From Rhodosporidiobolus odoratus (taxonomy: Eukaryota; Basidiomycota; Microbotryomycetes; Sporidiobolales; Sporidiobolaceae), in assembly GCA_034387635.1 (NCBI GenBank), contig JAOANU010000003.1:1736001-1800000 (forward strand): a DNA stretch of 64,000 nt. Reading direction: 5' to 3'. Below, one piece after another: positions 1-11,847 of this stretch. A program made the position numbers and the translations under genes. How positions within the stretch are numbered: the first letter of the stretch is position 1; every line of letters begins with the position of its first letter. The notes under the pieces are model-generated. The model worked only from the letters and a program-made list of their open reading frames with translations. It searched no databases and was not told the origin of the DNA.

Positions 1-804
1 GAGCTTTCGTCTGAAGAAGGTGAGGCGATTGAGCTGTGTGCGCTGCTCAGGGGGGATTGGGAGCGTGACGGCGGTCGTGGTGGAAGTGGAAGCGCTGTTG
101 AAATGTCCTGGCGGTCGATAACATGAGCAAAGCGCAAGAGAACATCGCAGTATCGAGACCGAGACGCACTGGGTACCCTCTTACCAACAAGCCGGTTTTG
201 CGCACCTCCCAGAACAAGGCACGGGCCGCTGATTCTCCCACATGCTTCCGGACATCTTCGATCACAGCGCGCTGCTGGTCAGGCCATACAAATGTCAAGT
301 CGACGTCCTCCTTCTCGTAGCCGATTCGGAACCCCTCTCGCGCCTTGATCTGCCGAATTTCGGCCGTGGCCGCTTGTACGATGCGCTCCGCGGCTTGCTT
401 TGCGTACTGCCTGGCTTCGAGTTTGAATTGGTAGTTTGATGCAACGGGATGGTTATGCTCAAGGCATGACTCGAGGGTGAAAGCCTTTTCTTCCATTCGC
501 GACTTTTTCGTATGCCTGGCGAGAACGCGAAACGAGCACCAGCGCGTTTCGTCTTCCCGGTGGAGGTTGCGGTCGCACATGAAGCCGAACGTAGCCGTTA
601 CGGCGCTCGACGACTTCCATTCGGCAAGACGGAACCCGGCGGATCCTGAAGAAAAGGGAAAGAAAGGTCAGCAGAAAGGGTAGTTTAAGGGGAGGAGTCG
701 ATCGCACCTGCGACGCGCTGCAGACAAAGCTCTACAAAGTCCTTTGTCGCCCAGAGCGGCCACTCTGCCCCGACTTGCAGTAGTTCCACGGGCGGTTGAG
801 CCAT
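1..804 (-). CDS. Family 1 FAR1-like zinc-module protein, 3' end cut by window edge
   Basis: Partial gene. The start is the ATG at 804; exons run 804-708, 645-185 and 107 to beyond base 1. The N-terminus has an EWPLW motif also seen in the gene at 3552-5716. The Cys/His module then reads GFMCDRN ... WCSFRVLARH ... CLEHNHP, which is the C-C-H-H layout of FAR1/WRKY-GCM1 DNA-binding modules derived from MULE transposases. A charged helix and a Ser/Pro-rich tail follow. Any C-terminal helical domain, as in the sister genes, would lie outside the window. I infer a sequence-specific DNA-binding nuclear protein; the family resemblance is by motif only. It is the most downstream of three same-strand relatives. 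Confidence 0.72.
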
Positions 805-1701
805 CCTGGGGTCGTGACGGGATGCGGAGGAGCGGCCGACTCGGTGAAGGCAGGGGCGAGCAATGATAATATGTTGGCTGTGAAGTATGTAGACGGTCCA
901 AGCGAGCGATAGAGGTGGTACACGATGAAGAATAAGGAAGAGAGATCAGAATTCCTTTAGCTCCGACCAAATTACCGCTACTCATGCTGAGAGCTTGAAA
1001 GGCTTCTTGCAACACTACAGCACTTATCAGCGGCGCTCACTAATGTCCCACCGCCTTCACCGATTGTGTTCGTCTCGCTCATCAAATCCCCTAGCTTCCT
1101 TGCGCCGGGTTCGCACGCCGTCGACTCCTTCAGGCTCGTACGCACAGGGCTCCAAGCTACGACAAGCGCACGCCTCACCCCCGGCCCGTAAAGCTCTGAG
1201 CGTCGCGGGCGCTACTGACTGGTCCTTCGGACGTCGGCCTGGAGGACGAGGGAGATTGGGATTTGCGCCTCAGCAAGGTATGTAGGGCGTTGCTACTCTC
1301 CGCCTCTGTCCAAAGAACGATATGGCTGGAACACGATACTCGACAGACACTCCTCGGCACGATGTCGCGCCTTGGCTTTTCGATCTCCTCCTTTTTCTCT
1401 GCTTATGGTCCGTTCGCCCCATTACTGAACTCCGGCCTGTGCTGCCAGAGCTGCGACGCACATTTAGCGGTGCATTTTCGAGCACAAGACAGGGTCCCAG
1501 CCAGATGTCGACACTATGCTGTCAGCGAGCTTTCTCCTGCTGGCTTTTCTCGGCAACCTGTCCAGCCTCCCAGGCCAAGCGGCAGTTTTTGGCTTCTCAG
1601 GCTGTTTCCCTTCAACACCTGACGAAGCGCTCGAAAGCATTGCCCTCATCATCATATACGTCAAGCAAGCCTTCGTTCTTTAGTGTCTTGGCCGTTGTTC
1701 T
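805..1701. other. Intergenic, no gene seen
   Basis: About 900 bases between the start of one family 1 gene and the end of the next. Short open frames exist on both strands, but none shows a recognisable motif, sensible splice sites or a family 1 match. It probably holds the promoter of the gene ending at the window edge. Confidence 0.5.
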
Positions 1702-3164
1702 TCAAGCTCGCGTCAAAACCTCCGCCGCCAGCTTATACCTCACCTGCTTTACAACCCTTCTCAGCTTCTCGACCATCTCACCGCTTTGTATCGCGTCGAG
1801 CAGAATCTGCTCTACGGTGGAAGCCTCAAGCAAGAGGAAAGTTGTTAGGTCGTCGACTGAGGCAATACCGGCGGAAAGGAGGATGGTAGTCATGAGGTGA
1901 CGGGTGTTATCGGGCTCGGAGGGGAGGAAAGAGGCGAGCAAGGCAAAGATCCGCGCTGGGAAGGCTTGCGGGTGATGGGGTTGAAGAGGGCGAGGAAGAG
2001 GAAGAGCGTGAAGAGGCGGGGCAGAGAATTATCGACGGCTAGAGCACTCAAAGGGGGGCGCTTTGTCTTCAGCTGGGGTTCAGGTGAAGGACTAGAGTGG
2101 GGACAGGGCAGGACTTGAGAAGCCTTCTTCGTCGTTGCCTTCTTCCTCTCCTGCCCATTCCTCCAGCGCCGACCACCTTTGGCTCTTTGTAATGCAACGT
2201 CGGGAGAAGCTTCAGAGATAGAATGCGAGTGTATGTATTCTGCTCTGTCGATCCTCCAGCGGTCGTCTGCGCCGCGGTTCGCCTCGATGAAAAATCGGCA
2301 ACGTCCTTCAGAAGCACTTTCGTAACGCTTGTGACTCCGGGAGCAAATGACCTTGACGTAATCGTGCCGAGTATCGCGGCTGCTCCTGAAGATCGTGAAG
2401 TTGCGCTGCTGGACGGCGGCATGCAGGCGAGTCAGGATCGCACGAGCCGACGGAAATGCTTCAGTCGAGGTGGGAAAGGAGATGCTGCTAGTCTGTGTAC
2501 GCCTCATGTGAGCACCGCCGTCCTGAACTGGGAAGGAAGACTGACCTGAAGCAATCGAGTGATGTTTGCGCGTAACTCGAATGCCGAAGGGTAGTGAACA
2601 AGGCCATCTTTGTCTGTCGCCTCCGAGTCGCCCTCCGAGTACAGCTGCTCACTCCCGCCCTGGCTTACATCCGACGAGTGACTGTCCGCGTCTTCCTTCT
2701 CCGCGGCATTGTTGGATACATCGCTTGAAACGCTGCCCCTGCCGTCCTGCTGTTCTTCCTTTTCGACCGTTTCCTCCAGCTGTGCAATCTTGCTATTCGT
2801 CCACGCCTCAGCTGCATCTTGGCGCACTCTCCTAGTCTCAGCTGAACAGGAATGATAGGGATAAGCTTGGTTGACGACGATCTTCCCGTTGACCAGGTGA
2901 GCCTTCACTTGGAAAGAACAGCGAGTTCCGACGGCGAGCTTGGTAAGGGTACTGTCGGAGTGGAGTCGACGGACCATGTTGGCTTGAATCGTGCTGGAAG
3001 AGAGAGTAGCGATCTCGAAGTTGCCTTGGCCTTTGAAAGGTATCGGAACTCGGTCAAATTGCAAGGAAACGAACCAGGGCAAGCTGAGACGTGCGGGCCG
3101 CCCTGTGGCAGGAAAGTTTAAAGGCTGAGGTAGACGAGAAAGCGTCACCGATACTTGGGAGCAT
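1702..3164 (-). CDS. Family 1 protein: two FAR1-like modules plus SAM-like C-terminus
   Basis: Two Cys/His modules are visible. The first (about 3100-2830) has RCSFQVKAH and YPYHSC. The second (about 2500-2200) has CRFFIEA and YIHSHS. Between them lies a very acidic Ser/Glu/Asp linker (about 2830-2600). The exons join in frame across an intron whose donor follows the codons for RLLQ and whose acceptor precedes TSSISF. The C-terminal domain (about 1960-1702) carries LLSAGIASVDDLTTFLLLE, matching the C-termini of the genes ending at 48678, 51350 and 54954. The start is uncertain: I propose the ATG at 3164 with a 16-nt first exon. A further intron between module 2 and the C-terminal domain is needed but was not placed. 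Likely a nuclear DNA-binding protein. Confidence 0.68.
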
Positions 3165-3551
3165 AGCGGAGCGAGTAGAAGACGTGAAGGGAAAGGAGAG
3201 AAAGAGGTGAGGCAGAAAGGAGGCCGGGTGAGGACGACTGCCGCTGCATTTCCGGGGCCCAGCTCGGATGGAGCAGTCGCGAAGAGGAGATGTCGAGCGG
3301 CTTGAGGTACAGACAGTGCGCGACCTATAGCGACACGAGAGGCTAAGCGAGCGACACGCCGTCAGCAGGAAAAAAGGGGGAGTTTCGCCGACAACCCTGC
3401 CCGGAGGGCTTCAAGCTGGCGGAATGCAAGGAAGGAGACATGTACCCAACGTGCGAGCTGCTACTGCAAGCAACAAGGGCCGACTGTTCGTACTTTCGCC
3501 CCTCCCTTTTACAAGATACTTCCCCTTCTCTCCCTCTCCTCCCGGAACCCT

Positions 3552-5716
3552 TCACGCCTGACTATCGACCCACTCCCTCAGCTTCTTCCCGAAGAAACGC
3601 AAACGAATCGTAGCCGGCGCATCACCGTCTTTCAGCCCATCAATGAGCATGTCGACGTCGTCCTGAGCGGCCGTCTTGAGAAGGTCGAGTGTAGCCACAC
3701 CGCGTTTCGCCAGCTCAGGGCCCAGCTTGCCGCGGAATTGCCACTTGCCACCGTCGTCGAGTCTGTCGAGGAACTTGAGGAGTTTGGCGGTCGGCGGCTC
3801 CTCGCCTTTGGACTTGACCTTCGAGAGCAGAGGCTTTTTCTCCTCCTGGTCAGACTGGCCGACAGGTTGGGCGTTGGCTTTCGGAGGGGAAGACCGGGGC
3901 GGTGTAGTGGATCCGTCGTCAGACGAACAGCGGTATGTAGTTGCCGAAGAGGCGGAAGGAGAGGACGGGCGAGGGTGGGCGGACGAGGAGAGGCGAGACC
4001 TTGCCGTGACAGGGGAAGAGTGAGAAGAGGGGGTAAGCTGTATGGCCGGATTAGTCTTGCTCGAGCCCTGCTACAGCGGGAATGTAGGAAAGAAGTCAAG
4101 TGGCTGGTCACGCTTTTCCGACCTTCTCAAGATGAAAGAGGCCCAAGAGGAGGGCAGAAGGGGGAAACGCACGGCTTTCTTACTCTTCTTCGTCTGGTCG
4201 ACTGCAACACGAGCTTGGTCCCTCCCGGTCTTAGTAGCCTGAGCTTCCGAGACCTTGCATTTCTTCTTTGGCGGTGACGCCTGCGACGATGAGGACAGAG
4301 AAGCTCGGCGACGGTTACCAACGCTTAACAGAGGAGGGGTCTGCGTACCGCCTTTGTCTTCTTCGCCTGTAGATTATGCTTCTTTCCCTCCTTGCCCTTC
4401 GGCATCGACTCTTCCGTCCTGCAAGACCCGCTGCTCTGCTCTGTAGCACGAGACCCCAGTCCATCCACCTCAAGCTCATCGTGATCGGGGTGTTGGCCCA
4501 TCCGCAAAGTCGAGTCGGCCCTACGCAGCGACCAACCCGACGCCACTTTCTCCACGACGATCTTGACAGGGCAGCGCCCGTGCGTGCAGCGGTACGTCCT
4601 CCTGTTCCCCTGAGGTGATAGCTGAGGTAATGACAAGTCGAACCCTTCCTTCTCGGCGAAAGCGGTAAGGTCGGCTTCGAGCTTGGGAAAAGAAGGCCAG
4701 GTGTCGATCTTCGCTAGGTCACCCTGTTGAGCGAGATTGGACCGCTGGCGTTTGCGAGGAGGTGGAGGGGTCGCGTCCTCTTCCTCGGGGGCTTCGGCAG
4801 CGCCGGAGGAATCGACAGGCAGATAGTCGGAGTTGTCGTCCGAATCTGGGAGTTCTTGCTCCAGCGACTCGGGGTGGAGAGGATGTTTCTTAGAGGCGCG
4901 GGGAGGAGGGACTCTTGGCTTCGAAGCAGCGATGGAAGTACGGGTGGCGGTACCAGCGCGTCAGCGCTAGGACCAGGGGAAGAGCGGGTGAGAGCAGGAG
5001 GTGAACAGTCGAGTGCCGCTTTCGCCTGATGAGGGGTCGCAGGCTTGTCAGCTCACAGCAGACCCAGAGGAGTATGGCGTAGAGACAACGCACCGGATAA
5101 TCAACATCAACCAAGCTTTTCTCTCGCATGTCCTCCTCAAACTTCCTCGCGGGCGCCTCCCCGATAATCGTCTTCAAATCCCATACCACGAGCTGCTGCT
5201 CCTCGGAGGAGCTTAGAGTATCGTCGCTGGTGCTCGAGTAGTGTTCCTTGAATTCGGCGAAGACCCGCTCCGCCTTCTTGAGAAGTTCCTCCTTGGCCGA
5301 CTTGAGCGCTGCCCTCGCCGCCCTCCGGTTGCTCTCGTGCAGTTCATCCTCGAAGCAGTCGGCGTGTGTATGAACGGCGCAACAGTCGGTCGTCCATGCC
5401 TCAAGAGGGTCACCACCGTTGGCCCTGCTGGTCTTGATGGAGAGACGCCAGCTGCATCCCTTCCTCATGCATTTCCAGTCGTATGTGGAAGCACGTTGGG
5501 CGCGAGGAATGCCCTTGTTGCTATACGAAAAGCTGTCGTCGTCTGAGGCTGCAATAAGGAGGGGAAAGAAACGATGTCAACCTTGCTCGACGACGTGCGG
5601 GAGGAGAAGGACTGACCGGCTTGAGCACTGACTACGGCTGTACCAGCAGCATGAGGAGCCCAGACGGGCCACTCCGATCCTAGCTCGACGGAGCAGCGAG
5701 CCGGGGAGGACGACAT
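3552..5716 (-). CDS. Family 1 protein: two FAR1-like modules, NLS-like linkers, SAM-like C-terminus
   Basis: The start is the ATG at 5716 (MSSSPARC). An early EWPVW motif matches EWPLW of the neighbour ending at the window edge. Module 1 reads WKCMRKGCSWRL ... CCAVHTHADC. A helical Lys/Glu segment and an acidic stretch follow (LPDSDDNSD, then PEEED), with a basic PPRKRQR. Module 2 reads YRCTHGRCPVKIVV ... QHPDHDE. Another basic stretch (PPKKKCK) precedes a Ser/Pro-rich linker. The C-terminal helical domain is at about 3780-3552, with RGVATLDLLKTA and the end REWVDSQA. Four or more introns are needed; all have GT...AG ends. The domain order matches the right-hand tandem array, so both clusters share one ancestor. 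I infer a nuclear DNA-binding role. Confidence 0.72.
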
Positions 5717-5790
5717 GGCTTTAAGCGAAGAAAGAGGGGGAGGACAAGGAGAGAGCGACAAGGAGAAGGAGTGTCTCTTCCCGAACGCAA

Positions 5791-5808
5791 AGAGAGAGAG
5801 AGAGAGAG
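5791..5808. repeat. (AG)9 dinucleotide repeat
   Basis: Eighteen bases of pure AG repeat between the start of the family 1 gene at 5716 and the end of the cyclin gene at 5984. It would be a CT tract in the leader or promoter of the minus-strand family 1 gene. Confidence 0.9.
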
Positions 5809-5983
5809 GCCGCATACCTGCATGACACATGATACTACAACACGGAGCGGAAGACTGCTACACAATACTGTTTGAGCTAGAGCCAGTTCAAGGCGCCGTG
5901 TTCTTCGCGACAACTCCCGTTTCTGCGCCGCTTGCTACTCCTTCCGCGTCTGCTGTAGCCTCTGAACCATTGCTGGACACGAG

Positions 5984-7360
5984 CTACGCTGACGGGTCAA
6001 CGGCGGCGGACGTAGCAGGAGGTACTGCTGCGGTGGCCTGGGTTTGGTGGAAACCAGCGAGCAAAGGCTCGACAAGGTTGGCGAGCTGCGGGCAGTGGCG
6101 GAGGCGAGTCAACAAGCAGGCATTAGAGCGAAGTCAAAGCACAACACGGAAGGGTATTCAGGCGTACCTTCGCACCCTGCTCGACCACGAATTCGTCTTC
6201 AGCAAACTTGTACTCGCCGACGAGGTCCAGAACCGGATCTGTCAAGGCAATCATAATAGTCAGCTTGTGGGTAGTTCCAGAAGCAGCTGGATAGGCGGGT
6301 AAATGAGACTAAGAGTAACGTGCTTCGCAGCTCTTCCGGCTTCACATCCAACAGCTCCAACCACCACACTTCCGGTTCAAAAGATGGCGGTTCCTCCCCT
6401 TCTTCCGCCTCGTTCTCCGTGTAGAAGATTGTCTTCTGCATCTCTAGAGACGGCGGCCTTTCGGGGAGGGGGAGATTCAGCTGAGCGCAGGCGAGGAGGA
6501 TGGCGGCGGCGGCGAGGAGATGAGGGCGGTACAGTAGGCAAAGAGGTGCGGCGAGGCTAGGAGCGCATATGCATTAGCAAAGCTCGAATCGAGAGCATAA
6601 GGGTAACTTCAGGGACAGAGACAGACGCACGAGTCGTTCAGGAAAGACCAACCAACCCTTCCCACCTTTTCCGCCCGTTCCGGCTCGTTCGCCCAAGTCT
6701 TCTTGACCGCTTTCAACGCAATCCAATGCGGATCCCTCACCGTTAAATCAAAGCACAGGACCCTGAGCAAAGCCTCCTCGCACGCTACAAGTTTCGATCG
6801 AAGGGGGTCGAAAGCAGGGTTGTTGCGATCGATATGATGCCCTTTGGCCTCAATTCGACCCGTTGGGTTGCGGCGAATGTCCATAAGAAGCTGGACTAGG
6901 AGTTTTATGGATCGAGGTTCTTCTTCGTTCTTGCAGGCGAGGAAAGTCGCCGCGCCGGCCAGGAGCTGGGGAGAAGAATGTCCAAGTCAACTGCGACTGG
7001 CTCGCTTGAGCGGGAGTAGCAGTACGTACTGGTACGTTCCACGTCTGCACCGACTCCCGCATGTAAAACCGGTGGATGAAAGTCGCCGCCGTCGTGACCA
7101 CCGATTGCCGACTATCATTTCGCGATCGTCGTCAGCCCTTTGAGCTCTCAGTGGAGAGCGGCGAGAGTATGAAGGGGAATAACATACACTCCCAACCCAT
7201 CCTTGAGCTTCCAAACGAGCTTGATAGCGTCCTGTCTTGCCTTCCTCTCATCGCTGGGTCTCAATCCCGCCGCAATCGATGGCGATTGCTGAAGTTCCTG
7301 ATGGCTATAGTACCATTGTTGTTCAGTTGAAGAGGCGGCTACGTCCAGCAGAGGTGCCAT
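5984..7360 (-). CDS. Cyclin of the K/T type (transcriptional CDK partner)
   Basis: The start is the ATG at 7360. Motifs in order: WYYSHQEL, SPSIAAG, a basic helix, then TFIHRFYMRES and LAGAATFLACKNEEEPRS, which are the signature helices of the first cyclin fold. CEEALLRVLCFDL and RDPHWIALKAVKKTW follow. This is the pattern of cyclin K, cyclin T, Pch1 and Ctk2, which activate Cdk9/Cdk12-class kinases that phosphorylate the RNA polymerase II tail. The second fold is split by introns (DPVLDLVGEYKFAEDEF), and the last exon ends VDPSA at 5984. At least five introns are needed. I cannot tell whether it is the P-TEFb or the CTDK cyclin. Expected to be nuclear. Confidence 0.85.
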
Positions 7361-8381
7361 TTGAGCGAGTCGAGGAGAGCCAGAGCAGTGAGAAGAGAGC
7401 AGCAGCGTTGTAATCACCTTCCGTCACCGTGCTACGCTAACTACGGGAACAGCAACCTTGTGCCATCCAGGGAAAGAGAACCTATACACCAACCCAGTCC
7501 ATCGCCTCCGTATTGAAACACCCTAACTCACCAGTGGCGCTGGCACCTATTACACATATTCACCCTCGTCAGCTCTGAGCTCTATTTGTGGTGAGTCAGA
7601 CAGGGAAGAAGGGCTCACTGAGAAACAGCAGGGTGAAAGTTCAGGAGAAGATGGATCGCTCATGCGACGGGTGGTAAAGGTTGTTCAACTGTATGAGCAA
7701 GCAGGGCAGCGTCAACACCACTTCGTTCTGTCTGCCCAGAAGGAAAGCAGGAACATACACGAGTGTGAACGAGAACGAGACCAGACGGGAGTCACGACAG
7801 TGAGGGGCGAGGTACGATAGGGAGGAAGCTTGCAAAACGCACAGGTCAGCTGCCACACAGGGGAAAGACATAGAAGAAGGAAGAGCGCACCTCTGATCGG
7901 TTCCGACTTGACTGTTCCCGACTTCAAGCCCGACCGAGGGGTAGAGAGCGGAAGAAGAGGAGGGAGAGAGGAGTCGAGAGGAGTCGCGGAAGCGGAAGAA
8001 GAGGGCGGAGAGGTCGGGCACGTGCAGGGACTTTCGGAACGGATCAGAGTGGATGAAAAGCGAGAGAAGGGGAAGCGAGATGAAAATGAGTGAGAGAAAG
8101 AAAGGCAAGAAGGAGAATCACCTCTAATGCGCTTTTGCTCGCTCAGGGTGACATCAGCAGCCGCGCAGTGCGCAGCTCGCTCACGGGATCCGCTCCGGCG
8201 GGCAACAAGAAGTCAATGAAGTAAAGCGATTGCAGTGCGAGCGCCCTCTTAGACTAGTGAGAGCGCTGATAATAGATACAGAGGGTATGCGGCGGTACGA
8301 AACGACAACGACAGCTAGAGTAGGAATTCATAACGAAAGTGGGTATTGTCTCCTTCCTTCCTTCGCTCAACCGGCGAGCGC
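7361..8381. other. Intergenic, no gene supported
   Basis: About 1 kb upstream of the cyclin start and downstream of the C2H2 gene. The longest frame, on the minus strand at about 8100-7640, is hydrophobic and Ser-rich with no motif I know. Promoter and leader of the cyclin gene are the likeliest content. Confidence 0.45.
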
Positions 8382-10328
8382 TCAGTATGCCTCACTCGCC
8401 ACCATTCCACTTGCATGATGGTGCAGCTGCTCGTCTTCCATCCGTTCCAGTAACCGGGTAGTCATCGTGCTGAAGCTGGGCCGTTGACCCGCTGCTGTGA
8501 GGGGGAGAGAGGGGAAGCCGTTAGAGAAAGACGGTCGCCGAGGGGGAGGGAACTGGAAAGCCGAATGGGTAGGTGAGGGAGCCGTGCCCATGTCGAGGTC
8601 GTCGAAGGAGAACGATGGGCGGATCGGGGAAGCGGAAGAGTGAAGTTCGCTCAGACGCCGCTCATGACCGGATGACAGGGAGAAGACGGGACCAAGGTTG
8701 AGGCCGAGGCCGAGGGTTGTCGGCAACGGCGACGAAGGGTGGGCGTGCGAGAGCTGAGGCGAGGGCGTGGAGAAGTGCTGAGCAGGAGGGAGGTTTTGGT
8801 CGAGGGCGCCAGTCGAAGAAGCCCGACGGTGAAGCGATCCGACGACAGGAGAGTAGGTGTGAAGGGAAAGTGGCGACTCATAGACGTAAGTCTGAGGCAG
8901 AGGAGCGGTGTAGGAAGGCTGGAGCATGGGGTGAGAAGACGGAGCAGGCGTGGCGAGGTACTCTGGAAGGCGAGCGGAGTACGAGGCGCGGTGTCCGGGT
9001 GCGTGCTGATACTCGGGCTGCAGCGAAGGGAAGTGCGCTTGTTCGTAGAGCTGAGGAGAAGGCGTAGCGTAGACGAGGCGGCGAGAGATGCGGGGTTGCT
9101 CCGCAGAATCCGGCGAAACGACCACTCCTCTCCGACCACGCCCGTTCGCCCTCGACCTTGTCGAGCGGTCGACATAGTCTTCGTCATCATCGTAGTAAGC
9201 CTCCTCAGCCGCTTCCTCGTAGTCCTCCTCCACGTCATGAGCGGGAGCCGCCCGCCGGCGCCGGAAGCGTGGCTGATGCGTTTGCGGCGGCGTAAGATAT
9301 GCCTGACTCTCGTGAGAGACGGCGCGAGTCATAGGCGCTGCGAGGAGCCGAGGCTCGGGCTGACGTTCGAAGTAACCGGGAGCAGACCAGGCACCACGCG
9401 CCATGTCGTCTGGGTGAAGCTCGGTGCGAATGCGCATTTCAGGGGTGCGGGGCGCGGAAGGAGGGTAGTAAGAAGAATAGGAGAGAGGCGTAGGGATGGG
9501 GAGCTCGCAGGACTCGTCGTCGAGGAGTGGGGTAGGGTAGGCGCCGCCGTCGGAAGGCGTTTGCGGAATGGACGATGAAGTCGAAGCGGGGTAGTCGAGC
9601 GGCTCGTCTTCGTCGTCGAAGGTAGCAGAAGAGACCAGCTCTGGGCAATGAGAGTGCTGCGGGTGGTTCTTCTTGATGTGCTTGGTCAAGGTCGTCTTGC
9701 GGCAGAACCTGCGAGAATCGGTTGAGAAGGTCAGCGTCCGCCCGGGTCAAACTGGAGAATGGGCAGGCTTACGTCTTCAAGCAAGTGGGGACGGTGCACT
9801 GGTAAGGACGCTTGCCAGTGTGGATCTGCGATAAGACGGTGGGTTAGTAATCGAAAAACACGCGAGAATGGTAGACAAGTACGTACGCGTCGATGCCTAG
9901 CCAGACTGCTCGAATCGCTGAAGGCCTTCGTGCAGTTCGGGTACTCGCATTTGTGCGGGCGTTCTCCGGTGCTGCAGAATACAGAATGGTCAGTAAGAAC
10001 TATGTAAAAGTAGCGGAACACGCACTGTGTACGCATGTGAACGACGAGGGCGCTACGCTGGATGAAGTCGCGCTTGCAGCCAGCCCAGTCGCAAGTCCAG
10101 GGCCTGTGGAAGCACACGGTCAGCATATTTCGCGGGTAAGTGCGGGAGAAAAACATACCTTTCATTCGTGTGGATCCGTTCATGGCGGACAAGATCGCTC
10201 TTGCGAGCGAAGGCTTTAGTGCAATCTTCATATGTGCAGCCCCACGGGCGCTCGCCAGACAGGCGGTCGTCGTGGATGAGCTCGTGAAGGTCCATCTTGG
10301 AGGAGGACGGCGAAGTGGCGGTCGACAT
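8382..10328 (-). CDS. C2H2 zinc-finger transcription factor, four tandem fingers
   Basis: The start is the ATG at 10328 ([10 protein letters not shown]). Four consecutive C2H2 fingers (C-x4-C-x12-H-x3/4-H) occupy the first 150 or so residues: [48 protein letters not shown] and [16 protein letters not shown], joined by ER-P and TGERPH linkers. Each finger sits on or near its own short exon. One splice joins HMRT to HTGERP across an intron starting at about 10026. The remaining 435 or so residues are one long exon rich in Ser, Pro, Tyr and Gln, with an acidic patch ([18 protein letters not shown]) near the middle, typical of an activation region. No family name can be given. The roughly 1.5 kb upstream is gene-free, suggesting a large regulatory region. 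Confidence 0.88.
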
Positions 10329-11734
10329 TGTGAAAAGTAAAGCGAAGAAAGGTTGAACGAGTGCTGTTGTAAGTGGGGGGCGATGCTTCCGATCTGCGAA
10401 AGAAAGCAAACAAGAGAGATGAGTATCCCCTCGAGCGGAAAAAAGTTGGCAACGAGCGTGCACTGACCTACGGAAGGGTCGAGGTAATTGACGAGAGGGC
10501 TTATTTAGGCAGGAGTCAGTGTCGGCCGTTCGTCAAGAAGGCCGGTGCGAGAGTGTCGACGAGGACGTGAGCGGTATGCAGTGGCGGCTTCCAGAAGCGC
10601 GAGTGAGATGTCAAGAGAGCGTGAAGTAGAGGTTCGGAAGCAGTAAGCGGAAGGAGCACGGGAACAGAAGAACAAGCCGGGGCTTAAGGGAGCGAGCGGT
10701 AGACTCCGCTCAGGCAATGTCGCCTTGTGGCATTGTATAATTGGTGTAGGCGGGCCACAAAGGCGGACATTTCTGCTGCTAGCGCGGCCAAGTTGAGGAA
10801 GAAAGGGGTTTCAACGCACGGCACAGCGAGCGAATGATCGACCGCGTGTCCCGGTACCGAGACAACGCTAGTTGTACGGTAAAGATGGACCCGACGGCCG
10901 AGAGAGAAGGTGTTCAGGTAAGGAACGTGTCGCAGCGGGGAGAACAATGGAACGCAGAAGGAATACCCAACATCCGGCGTGCTCAGTCTTGTTCTTCGCC
11001 CTGTGCGCTGCTGCCCAATGCTGAATGTACCCATGTCTGTCCGAGCAGCCTTAAGGGCTGAAACAGGTGGAAGGACAAAGCCCCCTTCGCGATCACCCAT
11101 CTTGACAAGTATCTGACGACGTCTTGCTCGAATGAGATGGCGCGAGTCGCGTGCGAGTGAATGATTGATGGTGCCCTACTTCCCTGCCGCGTTGCCGGCG
11201 TTTGAAGGAGGTTCTAGTCCCCTCTAACGAGGCGAAGTTGATGAGGATGAGGCAGAGAGGAGGTCGACGACGGCCTGAGTAGCCGCAATGCCGGACGGAT
11301 GAACTCTATTATCGGGTCTGTGTAGCACTATCTGTGGAGTGGTTGGAAGATGCCGAGGCTGCCTTTCGAAAGTTGCAAGTTGCGCGCTCGCCTGAAACAT
11401 CGCCTGACCCGCCGCCACTGCTGTTACTTCTCTATACGACTCACAAGTACGCAAAGCACTGAGCCAGGTGGTCATAGGTCTGGCCCGTTCTCGACGCGGA
11501 CGTGTGCTCTTCACCCAAGCATCCGGGCGGAGGGCGATGTCAGTTGATGCCAGCGGAACAGCAGCACGGAATATAGGGTGAGTCACGTTCACTGCACGTG
11601 CTCCTGGCACCCCCGCCTTCTCTTGACTGCAGATCTGGAGGATCCTGGGCTCACGCCTGGGCTACTTTTTCTCCCCTACCGGCCCCCTTCGCCCACATTC
11701 TTTTTTCACGGCCTCCTCTCAGCGGTCAAATGCC
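10329..11734. other. Long upstream region of the C2H2 gene, no gene supported
   Basis: About 1.4 kb without a convincing gene. A minus-strand frame at 11610-11224 (128 residues, ending SSSSTSPR) is open but matches nothing I recognise and lacks flanking splice logic. A TATA-like string follows at the right-hand end. Confidence 0.4.
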
Positions 11735-11743
11735 TATATATAT
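11735..11743 (+). promoter_or_regulatory. TATA-like element
   Basis: TATATATAT lies 105 bases before the ATG at 11848 on the plus strand. The spacing fits a fungal TATA box. It is the only clear one I noticed ahead of a family 1-like gene. Confidence 0.4.
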
Positions 11744-11847
11744 CGGTGCTCCGCATGTCATCGCCCTCCTCGCGGGAAACTAGACGTGGCTGAGGCCCGC
11801 CATCAAGCAAGCTCAGCCCGCAGACAACTAACCTTCCCTTTTCTCCG

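Noticed and set aside
8739..9578. Long open frame on the plus strand opposite the C2H2 gene
   Set aside because: Arg-rich, no motif, and exactly opposite a GC-rich coding exon; an antisense shadow.
11224..11610. Minus-strand frame of 128 residues ahead of the TATA-like element
   Set aside because: No family resemblance and no supporting splice or promoter signal on that strand; left as unexplained.
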